This document shows positions 1 to 8,703 of a stretch of 20,086 bases of DNA, piece after piece (positions within the stretch are counted from its first letter, which is position 1; the number at the start of each line of letters is the position of its first letter). The translations under genes and the position numbers were made by a program. Origin of the DNA: Gemmatimonadota bacterium (GTDB lineage Bacteria; Latescibacterota; UBA2968; UBA8231); NCBI GenBank assembly GCA_028875335.1, contig JAPPEF010000168.1, positions 1-20,086 of the forward strand. Direction: 5' to 3'. The notes beneath the pieces were generated by a model. It had not been told where the DNA came from. It saw only the letters and a program-made list of their open reading frames with translations, and did not search any database.

Positions 1-50
1 ACCTCTTCCTACAAGGAACCCTGAGCGCGGCGTAGAGGAACGCGTTTCTT

Positions 51-500
51 CTGAATCGACTGATCGCCACGCTCTTTTTTGTCGGCTATGCCCCATGGGC
101 ATCCGGTACGGCTGGTACCGCATTCGTCGCCCTGTTGTACTGGCTGTTTTTTCCTCCTTTGGGAATGCTGGAGTGGTTCGGTGTGCTCTTGGTCGCCTCG
201 GCCATTGGGGTGTACAGCGCGGGCCGGGCGGCCCCGGAATGGGGTGAGGATCCCAGGCAGGTCGTCGTTGACGAGGGAGTGGGTTTTCTCTTTGCAGTGG
301 CTTTTTTGCCCCCAAGCGTTGGGACGGTTATCGCGGGTTTTTTCGTCTTCCGCGCCTTCGATATTGTCAAGCCGCCTCCAGCGCGGCAACTAGAAGCCCT
401 GCCTAGGGGATGGGGCATTGTGGCCGACGACGTGATCGCCGGCCTGTACAGCAACGTGGTCATTCGCTCGTCGTCCTATTTGGTCGAGTGGGCGAGCTAG
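51..500 (+). CDS. pgpA: Phosphatidylglycerophosphatase A (start uncertain)
   Basis: Membrane phosphatase that removes phosphate from phosphatidylglycerophosphate to make phosphatidylglycerol. The family signature is clear: an SGTAGT motif near the N-terminus (PgpA usually has PGTxGS), then a VVVDEGVGF segment, [11 protein letters not shown], and the acidic [14 protein letters not shown] motif near the C-terminus. Hydrophobic stretches between these fit a small multi-pass inner-membrane protein. Length from base 51 is 149 aa, usual for the family. The start is a problem. The first in-frame ATG/GTG/TTG is TTG at 135, which would remove the conserved SGTAGT motif. I chose CTG at 51 because a GAGGAA ribosome-binding site lies at 35-40 and an in-frame stop (TAG, 33-35) blocks any longer reading. 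The first 50 bases probably hold the end of an upstream gene, with possible stops TGA 22-24 or TAG 33-35. recA follows after 32 bases. Confidence 0.85.
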   Translation: MNRLIATLFFVGYAPWASGTAGTAFVALLYWLFFPPLGMLEWFGVLLVASAIGVYSAGRAAPEWGEDPRQVVVDEGVGFLFAVAFLPPSVGTVIAGFFVFRAFDIVKPPPARQLEALPRGWGIVADDVIAGLYSNVVIRSSSYLVEWAS

Positions 501-532
501 ACCGATACCACACTTTAATTGGGGAGATTTTC

Positions 533-1597
533 ATGGCGAAAGCGAACGGACACAGTGCAGACGGCAACAAGGCCAGAGCGCTGGAGCTGGCAATGTCGCA
601 GATTGAAAAGCAGTACGGCAAGGGGTCGATTATGCGCCTCGGGGACGAGGGCGGAGTCCAAGAGGTGGAGGCGATTTCTACTGGATCGCTGGCTGTAGAT
701 GCAGCGCTGGGCATCGGCGGCTTGCCCAAGGGGCGGATCGTCGAAATATCTGGTCCAGAGGGGGCGGGCAAGACCATGCTCTCGCTGCACGCCATCCGCG
801 AGTCGCAAAAGCGTGGCGGCACCGCGGCCTTTATCGACGCCGAACACGCTCTCGATGTCAGCTTCGCGCGGCGCATCGGCGTCGATGTGGAAAACCTAAT
901 CATATCGCAGCCGGATTCGGGTGAGCAGGCCCTCGAGATCGTCGATACCTTGGTGCGCAGCGGAGCCTTCGATATTATCGTGGTCGATTCGGTGGCCGCG
1001 CTGGTGCCGCAGGCCGAATTGGAAGGCGACATGGGTGATTCGCACATGGGGTTGCATGCGCGGCTAATGTCCCAAGCTCTGCGCAAGTTGGCCGGCTCCA
1101 TCAATCGCTCGAAAACGTGTCTGATTTTTCTTAATCAACTGCGAATGAAGATCGGCGTGATGTTCGGCAACCCGGAAACTACTACTGGTGGGCGCGCCTT
1201 GCCCTTCTATTCTTCGGTGCGCATCGATATCCGCCGCATCGCCCGCGTCAAAGACGGAGACCTCGATATCGGCAATCGCACTCGGGTCAAGGTCGTGAAA
1301 AACAAAGTAGCACCCCCCTTTCGCGAAGCCGAATTCGACCTGATCTTTCACGGGGACTCAATCGGCATATCTTGGGAGGGAGACTTAGTCGATATTGGCG
1401 TTGACAAGGGGCTTGTCGACAAGAGCGGGGCGTGGTTTTCCTACAACGGCGAGCGCTTGGGACAGGGACGAGATAACGCCAAGGAATTTTTGCGCGAGCA
1501 TCCAGAAATCGCCGCGGAGATCGAACACAAGCTGCGCGGCGAGTTGGGGCTTGAGGCGGTGGTAGGGCAAGACGAGGCCAGCCAAGCAGGAGAATAA
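533..1597 (+). CDS. recA: RecA recombinase
   Basis: ATP-dependent DNA strand-exchange protein that forms filaments on single-stranded DNA in recombinational repair. The product is 354 aa, typical length. I see the N-terminal helix with [11 protein letters not shown] (about 27-37), the P-loop GPEGAGKT at 74-81, the [12 protein letters not shown]alker B strand, [21 protein letters not shown], and the L2 DNA-binding loop [13 protein letters not shown] followed by [11 protein letters not shown]. The start is ATG 533 with GGGGAGA at 521-527; the frame is open upstream to 410, but that part is the pgpA gene read out of frame. The P-loop is unusual: most RecAs have GPESSGKTT, whereas this one has Gly-Ala for Ser-Ser and Met after GKT. 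The acidic C-terminal tail is short. No LexA-type palindrome is visible in the 32 bases upstream, so expression probably comes from a promoter further upstream. recX starts directly after the stop codon. Confidence 0.97.
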   Translation: MAKANGHSADGNKARALELAMSQIEKQYGKGSIMRLGDEGGVQEVEAISTGSLAVDAALGIGGLPKGRIVEISGPEGAGKTMLSLHAIRESQKRGGTAAFIDAEHALDVSFARRIGVDVENLIISQPDSGEQALEIVDTLVRSGAFDIIVVDSVAALVPQAELEGDMGDSHMGLHARLMSQALRKLAGSINRSKTCLIFLNQLRMKIGVMFGNPETTTGGRALPFYSSVRIDIRRIARVKDGDLDIGNRTRVKVVKNKVAPPFREAEFDLIFHGDSIGISWEGDLVDIGVDKGLVDKSGAWFSYNGERLGQGRDNAKEFLREHPEIAAEIEHKLRGELGLEAVVGQDEASQAGE

Positions 1598-2086
1598 GTG
1601 GAGGACCAACTGCAAAAGGCCAAGGACGCCGCCTACCGCTATCTCAGCTATCGGGCGCGATCCGTAGCGGAGGTGCGCGACAAGCTAAAGGAGAAGGACT
1701 TTGCCGCCGAGGTCGTCGCCGAGGTCATCGACGACTTGCAGCGCCAGAAGCTCCTCGACGACCGCGAGTTTGCCCGGCGCTGGATCGAGGCGCGGTTGCA
1801 GCGGGCTAATGGTGCGCGTAAACTAGCCCAAGATCTCAGGCATAAAGGCGTGGCCACAGGTGTAATTGACGAGGTCATCGCCGAGTATGCCGGAGTGCTC
1901 GATTCGAGTGAACGGGCGGTCGAACTATTGAGCAAGCAGGCTTGGCGCTACCGGGGATTGGCTCCGGACAAAGCCAAGCGTCGGATGCTGGGCTTGTTGG
2001 CCCGGCGTGGTTGTGATCAGGAAATGGCCAGAGCAGCGGTCGAACAGGTATGGCAGGAGTTAGCCAATGAAGTCGAGGGAGATTAG
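1598..2086 (+). CDS. recX: RecX regulatory protein
   Basis: Small helical protein that binds RecA filaments and modulates, usually inhibits, their activity. The 162 aa product shows the RecX pattern of repeated three-helix units: AAYRYLSYRARSVAEVRDKL near the N-terminus, LLDDREFARRWIEARL around 50-65, then GARKLAQDLRHKGV, and a C-terminal unit ending in RRMLGLLARRGCD. The start is GTG 1598, directly after the recA TAA, with AGGAG at 1588-1592 inside the recA end. This is the classic recA-recX coupling that keeps the inhibitor in proportion to RecA. The 3' end overlaps the alaS start by 20 bases. Both reading frames there are supported by family-typical ends, so the overlap looks real. Confidence 0.93.
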   Translation: MEDQLQKAKDAAYRYLSYRARSVAEVRDKLKEKDFAAEVVAEVIDDLQRQKLLDDREFARRWIEARLQRANGARKLAQDLRHKGVATGVIDEVIAEYAGVLDSSERAVELLSKQAWRYRGLAPDKAKRRMLGLLARRGCDQEMARAAVEQVWQELANEVEGD

Positions 2087-4685
2087 GGAGGCGTTCCTCC
2101 GTTTTTTCGAAGGTAAGGACCACGTGCGCGTACCGAGCGCACCGGTCGTGCCGCAAGACGACCCCACCCTCTATTTTACCAACGCCGGCATGAATCAGTT
2201 CAAGGATGTCTTCTTGGGCTTGGGCCGGCGCGACTACACCCGGGCGGTTGATACGCAGAAGGTCATGCGGGTCTCGGGCAAGCACAACGACCTCGACGAA
2301 GTCGGCTACAGCCCTTGGCACCACACTTTCTTTGAGATGCTGGGCAACTGGTCCTTTGGCGACTACTTCAAAAAGGAGGCCATCGAGTGGGGTTGGGAGT
2401 TAATTACTGAGCACTTTGGCTTGGAAAAGGAGCGGCTCTGGGCTACCGTCTTTGTGGGCGACGACGCGGTAGAAGCCGATGCGGAGGCCGAGACATTCTG
2501 GTACGAATGCACCGACCTGTTGCCGGGCCGCGTCGTGCGCTTGCCGGCCAAGGAAAACTTCTGGGAAATGGGCGCGACCGGCCCTTGCGGCCCTTGCTCT
2601 GAAATTCACTACTACTTGGGCGACGATTTGGCGGCGCAGGACTCCCGTATGCTCATCGACGATACGGGTGACTTGGTCGAGATCTGGAACTTGGTCTTCA
2701 TCCAGTACAACCGCGACGAGACCGGGGCGCTGCAACCACTGCCCGAGAAGCACGTGGATACCGGCATGGGCTTTGAGCGGATGTGCAGCCTCTTACAAGG
2801 GGCTGAGAGCAGCTACGAAACCGATGTCTTCCAGCCGCTTATCGGTCGCATCGCCGAGCTGACGGGTAAAGAGTACGGCGGTGAGCACCGCATCCCCATG
2901 CAGGTCATTGCCGACCACGTCCGCTCGCTCAGCTTCACCATGGCCGATGGCGCGATGCCTTCCAACGAGGGCCGTGGGTACGTCCTGCGCCGCATCCTGC
3001 GCCGGGCCGCGCGCTACGCCCGCCAGCTCGATCAGCACGATCCTGTTATTCATCAGTTAGTTGGCACTTTGGGCGAAACTATGGGGGATGTCTTCCCGGA
3101 GGTGACGGCTCGGAAAGACCACATCGCCGGAGTCATACACTCCGAGGAAGAGAGTTTTGGTAAGACTCTCGACCGTGGATTGGACCTCTTCGCGCGGTTC
3201 ACCGCTAAGGGACATATCACCGGCACTGAAGTCTTCCATCTCGAGGATACCTACGGCTTCCCAAAGGACTTGACGGAGCTGATGGCTCGTGAACAGGAAG
3301 TCTCAGTAATAGATCCAGAGGGATACGACCGTGATCGCGCTGCCCAGCAGGCGCGGTCGAGCGGCCGGCCGACCCGCCTTGTCCTCAGGGCTAGCCAAGC
3401 GGTAGGCCACGCACGGCCGCCGGTTGACAGCACTGAATTCGTCGGCTACGACGAATTGGAAATAGAGGCTCAGGTGGTGGAGGCGGATCGTACCGGCGAA
3501 GGTGAAGACGATCGGGTGTGGCTCGTGCTGGATCGGACCCCTTTTTATGCTGAAGCGGGGGGCCAAGTCGGCGACCAAGGGCGGATCAAGGGCGAAAGTT
3601 TTGTCGTCGAAGTTGAGAACACGAAGAAGGAGCACGGCGGCATCTTCCACATCGGTCGGTTGACGGAAGGAGTAATCGGGACCGGTTCAGTAGTCGCCTG
3701 CATCGATCGCCAAGCTCGCATTGACGCCGAGCGCAACCACACGGCGACCCATTTATTACACGAGTCGTTGCGGCGGACGCTCGGCGACCACGTAGGGCAG
3801 ATGGGTTCGCTGGTGGCACCGGACCGCTTGCGCTTTGACTTTTCGCATTTCGCTGCGGTTGAACCTGAGCAGTTGCGCGAAATCGAGGAGCGAGTCAACG
3901 AGCAGATTCGCGCTGATCTGGAAGTGAGTGCCTTTCAAGAGGAGCTGGAAAAAGCCAAGGCGATGGGGGCGCAGGCGCTCTTTGGCGAGAAATACGAGGA
4001 TCAGGTCCGCGTGGTGCGGATCGGCGACTTTAGTCTTGAACTGTGCGGCGGCACCCACGTGCGCTCGACCGGTGAGATCGGCGCTTTCGATTTGCTCTCC
4101 GAAAGCGGCATTGCCGCTGGCGTCCGGCGCAGCGAGGCATTAACGGGCGAGGGAGCCGAGCGGGCCGCTCGCCAACGCCGACAGGTGTTGGCGAACTTGG
4201 GCTCCCGGCTCAATGCCGCGCCCGAAGAATTAGCGGACAAACTCGAAGCGCTCTTGGGGCGCAATCGCCAGTTGGAGCGAACCCTCGATGAATTGCGGCG
4301 TCGGGTCGCAGCGCTAGAGACGAGCGATCTATCGAATGGGGCACGAGAAGTGGAAGGAGTCACGGTCGTGGCGCGACGCACTGAGGCAGAGGATGTGCCC
4401 AGTCTGCGGGCCATGGCCGACGGATTGCGCGAGAGCTTGGGGTCGGGAGTTGGCGTGTTGGGGGCGGATATCGGCGGCAAGGTTTCCTTTATCGCCGTTG
4501 TTACCGACGACTTGATCAAGGGCCGTGGGCTGAAGGCCGGCGATATTGTGCGCGGCGTGGCGCAGCTAGCCGGCGGTTCGGGTGGTGGCAAGCCGCACTT
4601 GGCCCAGGCGGGCGGACGCGACCCGGGCAAACTCGACGAGGCGCTAGAGCAAGTGGCGGGCATCGTCGAGCAGCAGCTAAAATAG
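2067..4685 (+). CDS. alaS: Alanyl-tRNA synthetase
   Basis: Charges tRNA-Ala with alanine in the cytoplasm and clears mischarged Ser/Gly. At 872 aa it is full length. Domains in order: class II catalytic core (about 1-245) with FTNAGMNQFK and FFEMLGNWSFGDYFK; the tRNA-recognition helical domain; the editing domain with the zinc-site motif HTATH at 558-562 and CGGTH at 660-664; a coiled segment (about 720-755); and the C-terminal DHHA1-type C-Ala domain with GGSGGGKPHLAQAGG. All expected metal ligands are present. The start ATG 2067 gives MKSREIREAFLRFF, the usual N-terminus, so the 20-base overlap with recX is accepted. recA-recX-alaS is a recurrent bacterial order. Translation is probably coupled to recX. 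Confidence 0.97.
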   Translation: MKSREIREAFLRFFEGKDHVRVPSAPVVPQDDPTLYFTNAGMNQFKDVFLGLGRRDYTRAVDTQKVMRVSGKHNDLDEVGYSPWHHTFFEMLGNWSFGDYFKKEAIEWGWELITEHFGLEKERLWATVFVGDDAVEADAEAETFWYECTDLLPGRVVRLPAKENFWEMGATGPCGPCSEIHYYLGDDLAAQDSRMLIDDTGDLVEIWNLVFIQYNRDETGALQPLPEKHVDTGMGFERMCSLLQGAESSYETDVFQPLIGRIAELTGKEYGGEHRIPMQVIADHVRSLSFTMADGAMPSNEGRGYVLRRILRRAARYARQLDQHDPVIHQLVGTLGETMGDVFPEVTARKDHIAGVIHSEEESFGKTLDRGLDLFARFTAKGHITGTEVFHLEDTYGFPKDLTELMAREQEVSVIDPEGYDRDRAAQQARSSGRPTRLVLRASQAVGHARPPVDSTEFVGYDELEIEAQVVEADRTGEGEDDRVWLVLDRTPFYAEAGGQVGDQGRIKGESFVVEVENTKKEHGGIFHIGRLTEGVIGTGSVVACIDRQARIDAERNHTATHLLHESLRRTLGDHVGQMGSLVAPDRLRFDFSHFAAVEPEQLREIEERVNEQIRADLEVSAFQEELEKAKAMGAQALFGEKYEDQVRVVRIGDFSLELCGGTHVRSTGEIGAFDLLSESGIAAGVRRSEALTGEGAERAARQRRQVLANLGSRLNAAPEELADKLEALLGRNRQLERTLDELRRRVAALETSDLSNGAREVEGVTVVARRTEAEDVPSLRAMADGLRESLGSGVGVLGADIGGKVSFIAVVTDDLIKGRGLKAGDIVRGVAQLAGGSGGGKPHLAQAGGRDPGKLDEALEQVAGIVEQQLK

Positions 4686-4697
4686 GCGAGCTGATTC

Positions 4698-5444
4698 GTG
4701 ACTAGCAGTGTACTGCAACACCTACTGGACATCCGCCAGCGCCGCGGCGCTGGCTACCTGCCCCTGCTAGATCCAGATCGGTTGGCTCCAGACGAATTGG
4801 AGGCTCGCGCCCAGCTCTGCGTTGCGGCCGGGGCCGATGCGATCCTCATCGGCACGAGCCTGATGTTCTCGTCGCGCAACGCGGTCTGTTTCGAGCGCGT
4901 CCGGGCCAAGGTCGATGTGCCGGTGATCAGCTTCCCCGGGAGTTCAGGCCAAGTGGTGCCGACGGCCGATGCGATCCTCTTTCTGTCGCTAGTCAGCGGG
5001 CGCAACCCCGAGCTCTTGATCGGCGAGCACGTCAAGGCCGCTCCCTTGATCCACGAGTACGGCATTGAGACCATCCCCACCGGGTATATGCTGGTCGAGT
5101 CGGGGACCTTGACATCCGTGGAATTTATGAGCGATACTCGGCCCATTCCGCGCGACAAGATCGACATCGCCATGGCCCACGCCTTGGCGGCCGAGTACTT
5201 GGGCATGCGGCTTATTTACCTAGAGACCGGCAGCGGCGCTTGCGCTTCTGTGCCCGACGAAATGGTGAGCGCGGTCGCCGATTGTGTCTCGGTGCCGGTC
5301 GTCGTTGGCGGTGGCATCCGCGAGCCGGGGGTGGCGCGGGCCAAGGTAGAAGCCGGCGCGGGCTTCGTCGTCACGGGCAGCGTCGTCGAAGACGATCAGC
5401 AGCGCTTGTGTGCCCTGAGCCGAGCGGTACACGCAAAAGAATAA
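4698..5444 (+). CDS. Geranylgeranylglyceryl phosphate synthase-like (group II GGGPS/PcrB family)
   Basis: TIM-barrel prenyltransferase. The family joins sn-glycerol-1-phosphate to a polyprenyl diphosphate, the first ether-bond step of archaeal-type lipids; some bacteria carry homologues. The 248 aa product shows family motifs in barrel order: LLDPDRL at the N-terminus, ADAILIGTSLMF, VPVISFPGSSGQV, ADAILFLSLVSGRNPELLIG, IETIPTGYMLVESG, the RPIPRDKIDIAMAHALAAEY helix, LIYLETGSGA, and the phosphate-binding VVVGGGIREPGVA and VTGSVVE near the end. The long central insert resembles group II members (archaeal and Bacteroidetes-type) more than the shorter Bacillus PcrB. The start is GTG 4698, 12 bases after alaS, with only a weak AGGCGAG at 4684-4690. 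No G1P dehydrogenase or digeranylgeranyl transferase is in the window, so an ether-lipid pathway is not shown. The chain length of the prenyl substrate cannot be read from sequence alone. Confidence 0.88.
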   Translation: MTSSVLQHLLDIRQRRGAGYLPLLDPDRLAPDELEARAQLCVAAGADAILIGTSLMFSSRNAVCFERVRAKVDVPVISFPGSSGQVVPTADAILFLSLVSGRNPELLIGEHVKAAPLIHEYGIETIPTGYMLVESGTLTSVEFMSDTRPIPRDKIDIAMAHALAAEYLGMRLIYLETGSGACASVPDEMVSAVADCVSVPVVVGGGIREPGVARAKVEAGAGFVVTGSVVEDDQQRLCALSRAVHAKE

Positions 5445-5463
5445 TTAGGAGTAGCAATAGGTA

Positions 5464-5736
5464 ATGGTTGAAAAGACGGCCACGATCAACAATCCACTGG
5501 GTATTCACGCTCGTCCAGCCGCGCTCTTGGTGCAGACGGCAGCGCAATTCAAGGCCGAGATTTACCTTTCCAAAGGCGACGTCGATGGGGTCAACGGCAA
5601 GAGCATCATGGGCGTGATGATGCTGGCCGCCGAGCAAGGTGCCCAAGTCGCCGTCCGGGCCGAGGGCGAGGATGAGTACGCGGCCGTCGAGGCCATGGTC
5701 TCACTGCTAGAGAGCACATTCGAGGGGCAAATTTGA
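5464..5736 (+). CDS. ptsH: PTS phosphocarrier HPr
   Basis: Cytoplasmic phosphocarrier that accepts phosphate from enzyme I on a histidine and passes it on. The product is 90 aa, normal for HPr. The active-site histidine is H15 in GIHARPA, and the regulatory serine is S47 in NGKSIMGVMMLAA, so both the PEP-dependent and the kinase (HprK-type) phosphorylation sites are retained. The start is ATG 5464. AGGAG at 5447-5451 is somewhat distant (12 bases), but no other in-frame start fits the family N-terminus. The 3' end overlaps ptsI by four bases (TTGA). No EIIA, EIIB or EIIC gene lies in the window. Confidence 0.96.
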   Translation: MVEKTATINNPLGIHARPAALLVQTAAQFKAEIYLSKGDVDGVNGKSIMGVMMLAAEQGAQVAVRAEGEDEYAAVEAMVSLLESTFEGQI

Positions 5737-7499
5737 CCGCGACCAGTGAACATAGGGTTTTCGATGGTATATGCGTTTCTCCCGGTATTGGCATTGGCCG
5801 GGCTTTCGCATATGACAAGCAGGCCCCGGTTATTACTCGCCAGCGCGTTGCGCCGCATCTGGTTGGGGAGGAGATTGAGCGCTTTCGCAACATACTCCAC
5901 CAAGCTGGGGACGAGATTCGGCGCATTCGCCGCTGGGTCGCCAGCGAGCAGGGCGAGGAGCTGGCACAGATATTCGACGCCCAGCTAGCCATGCTAGAGG
6001 ACGCATCCATCATAGAGCGCACCGAGGCATTGATTCGCGGAAAGTACTATTCGGCCGAGCGGGCGTATGCCGAGGAACTGGAGAAAGTCAAAGAGGCCTT
6101 TGGCAGCATTGAGAACGAATACCTGCGGGCGCGGGTAAGCGACATCGCAGATATCGAAAATCAGGTATTGATGCGGTTAGCAGGGGGCGAAGTCAAAGCA
6201 CTCGATTCGCTCCGCGCCAACACGATTGTCCTAGCCCACGACTTGCTGCCCTCGGAGATGGTGCGCTTAGAGCGCCGCCGGATTAAAGGCGTGGTGCTCG
6301 ATGCCGGCGGTGCGGCTTCGCACGCGGCCATCATCGCCCGCTCGTTGCAGCTACCCACGGTGGTTGGCACTGGCGACTGTTCGCAGCAAGTAGCAGACGG
6401 CGACTTGGTGGTCGTCGATGGCAACGAAGGCCAGGTCCACCTGCGGCCCGATGCCCTCGGCGAGCGGCGCTATCGGGCGCGTCGTCGGCGTCAACTGCGG
6501 CGCGAGCGCGACCTAGAGCGGCGTCGCAACTTGCCCGCCGTTACCCGAGACGGGCGGGAAATCGCATTGATGGCCAACGTCGATGTGCAGACCGAAGTAC
6601 AGATGGCGCTCGACAACGGTGCCAGCGGCGTGGGCATGTACCGCACCGAGTTCCTGTATCTCAACTACCGCTTGCCGTCTGAGGAGGAGCAGTTCAAGGT
6701 CTATTCCGCCCTCGTCGAATCGCTGGTTCCACATCCCGTAGTGATCCGCACCATGGACTTGGGAGGCGACAAGCTGTCCCACGTTTTGGAGGTGCCGCCC
6801 GAGGCCAACCCCTTCTTGGGGTGGCGCGGCATCCGCATTTGCCTCGATACCCCAGATCTGTTCAAGACGCAGTTGCGCGCCCTGCTCAGGGCCGGAGTAC
6901 GCGGCGCGGCGCAAATTTTGTTGCCAATGATATCTAGCTTGAACGAGCTGCGGCGCATCCGGGTGCTAGTGGAGGAAGCCAAAGACGAACTGCGAGCGGC
7001 GGGGCACCCCTTTGCCGAGCATTGCAAGCTGGGCATTATGGTTGAAGTGCCGTCTGTGGCCTTGATGGCCGATCACTTTGCCGGCGAAGTAGATTTTTTT
7101 AGCCTCGGCACCAACGACCTGACTCAGTACGCATTGGCTGTGGATCGTGGCATGAGCAAAGTGGCTTGGCTCTACGACCCGTTTCACCCGGCGGTCTTGC
7201 GCTTGATCAAGATGGTCGCCGACAGCGGCCAGCGCACCAACACGCCCGTGAGCATCTGCGGCGAGATGGCCGGCGACCCTTTGGCCACGACGCTCTTGCT
7301 CGGTCTCGGGCTGGATTGTCTGAGTCTAAGCCCCGGTCTCATCCCGGAAGTCAAGGAGGTCATTCGCGCTATTCACGCGGAAAAGGCGCGGGAGATCGCC
7401 GACCAATGCTTGGCCATGGACACTGGAACCGAGGTGCGCGAGTACTTGGGAGATGCCGTCGGCGAATACGTACCCTTCTGGCGTCAGAGGTATCACTGA
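5733..7499 (+). CDS. ptsI: PTS enzyme I (PEP-protein phosphotransferase)
   Basis: Transfers phosphate from phosphoenolpyruvate to HPr H15, the first PTS step, in the cytoplasm. The 588 aa product shows the HPr-binding helical region (about 30-145), the phosphohistidine motif GGAASHAAIIARS with H197, the PEP-binding barrel with GVGMYRTEFLYLN, DLGGDK, FLGWRGIRICLD, FFSLGTNDLTQYALAVDR, and the active-site cysteine C509 in VSICGEMAGDP. The start is TTG 5733, overlapping the ptsH stop, with GAGGGG at 5722-5727 placed well; no ATG or GTG follows in frame before the conserved SPGIGIGRAFAY. Translation is probably coupled to ptsH. Oddity: the linker between the swivel domain and the barrel (244-266) has 13 arginines in 23 residues. 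Confidence 0.96.
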   Translation: MTATSEHRVFDGICVSPGIGIGRAFAYDKQAPVITRQRVAPHLVGEEIERFRNILHQAGDEIRRIRRWVASEQGEELAQIFDAQLAMLEDASIIERTEALIRGKYYSAERAYAEELEKVKEAFGSIENEYLRARVSDIADIENQVLMRLAGGEVKALDSLRANTIVLAHDLLPSEMVRLERRRIKGVVLDAGGAASHAAIIARSLQLPTVVGTGDCSQQVADGDLVVVDGNEGQVHLRPDALGERRYRARRRRQLRRERDLERRRNLPAVTRDGREIALMANVDVQTEVQMALDNGASGVGMYRTEFLYLNYRLPSEEEQFKVYSALVESLVPHPVVIRTMDLGGDKLSHVLEVPPEANPFLGWRGIRICLDTPDLFKTQLRALLRAGVRGAAQILLPMISSLNELRRIRVLVEEAKDELRAAGHPFAEHCKLGIMVEVPSVALMADHFAGEVDFFSLGTNDLTQYALAVDRGMSKVAWLYDPFHPAVLRLIKMVADSGQRTNTPVSICGEMAGDPLATTLLLGLGLDCLSLSPGLIPEVKEVIRAIHAEKAREIADQCLAMDTGTEVREYLGDAVGEYVPFWRQRYH

Positions 7500-7518
7500 A
7501 GGAGCTTGAGAATACACC

Positions 7519-8685
<1,167 letters not shown>

Positions 8686-8703
8686 AGCCTTGAGCGGCTA
8701 TCG

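Noticed and set aside
410..532. N-terminal extension of recA
   Set aside because: The frame is open but it reads pgpA out of frame; ATG 533 with GGGGAGA gives the standard RecA N-terminus.
4001..4732. 243-codon open frame on the minus strand
   Set aside because: It lies opposite the well-supported alaS and its translation is Ser/Pro/Ala/Arg-rich with no domain, as expected for the shadow of a GC-rich gene.
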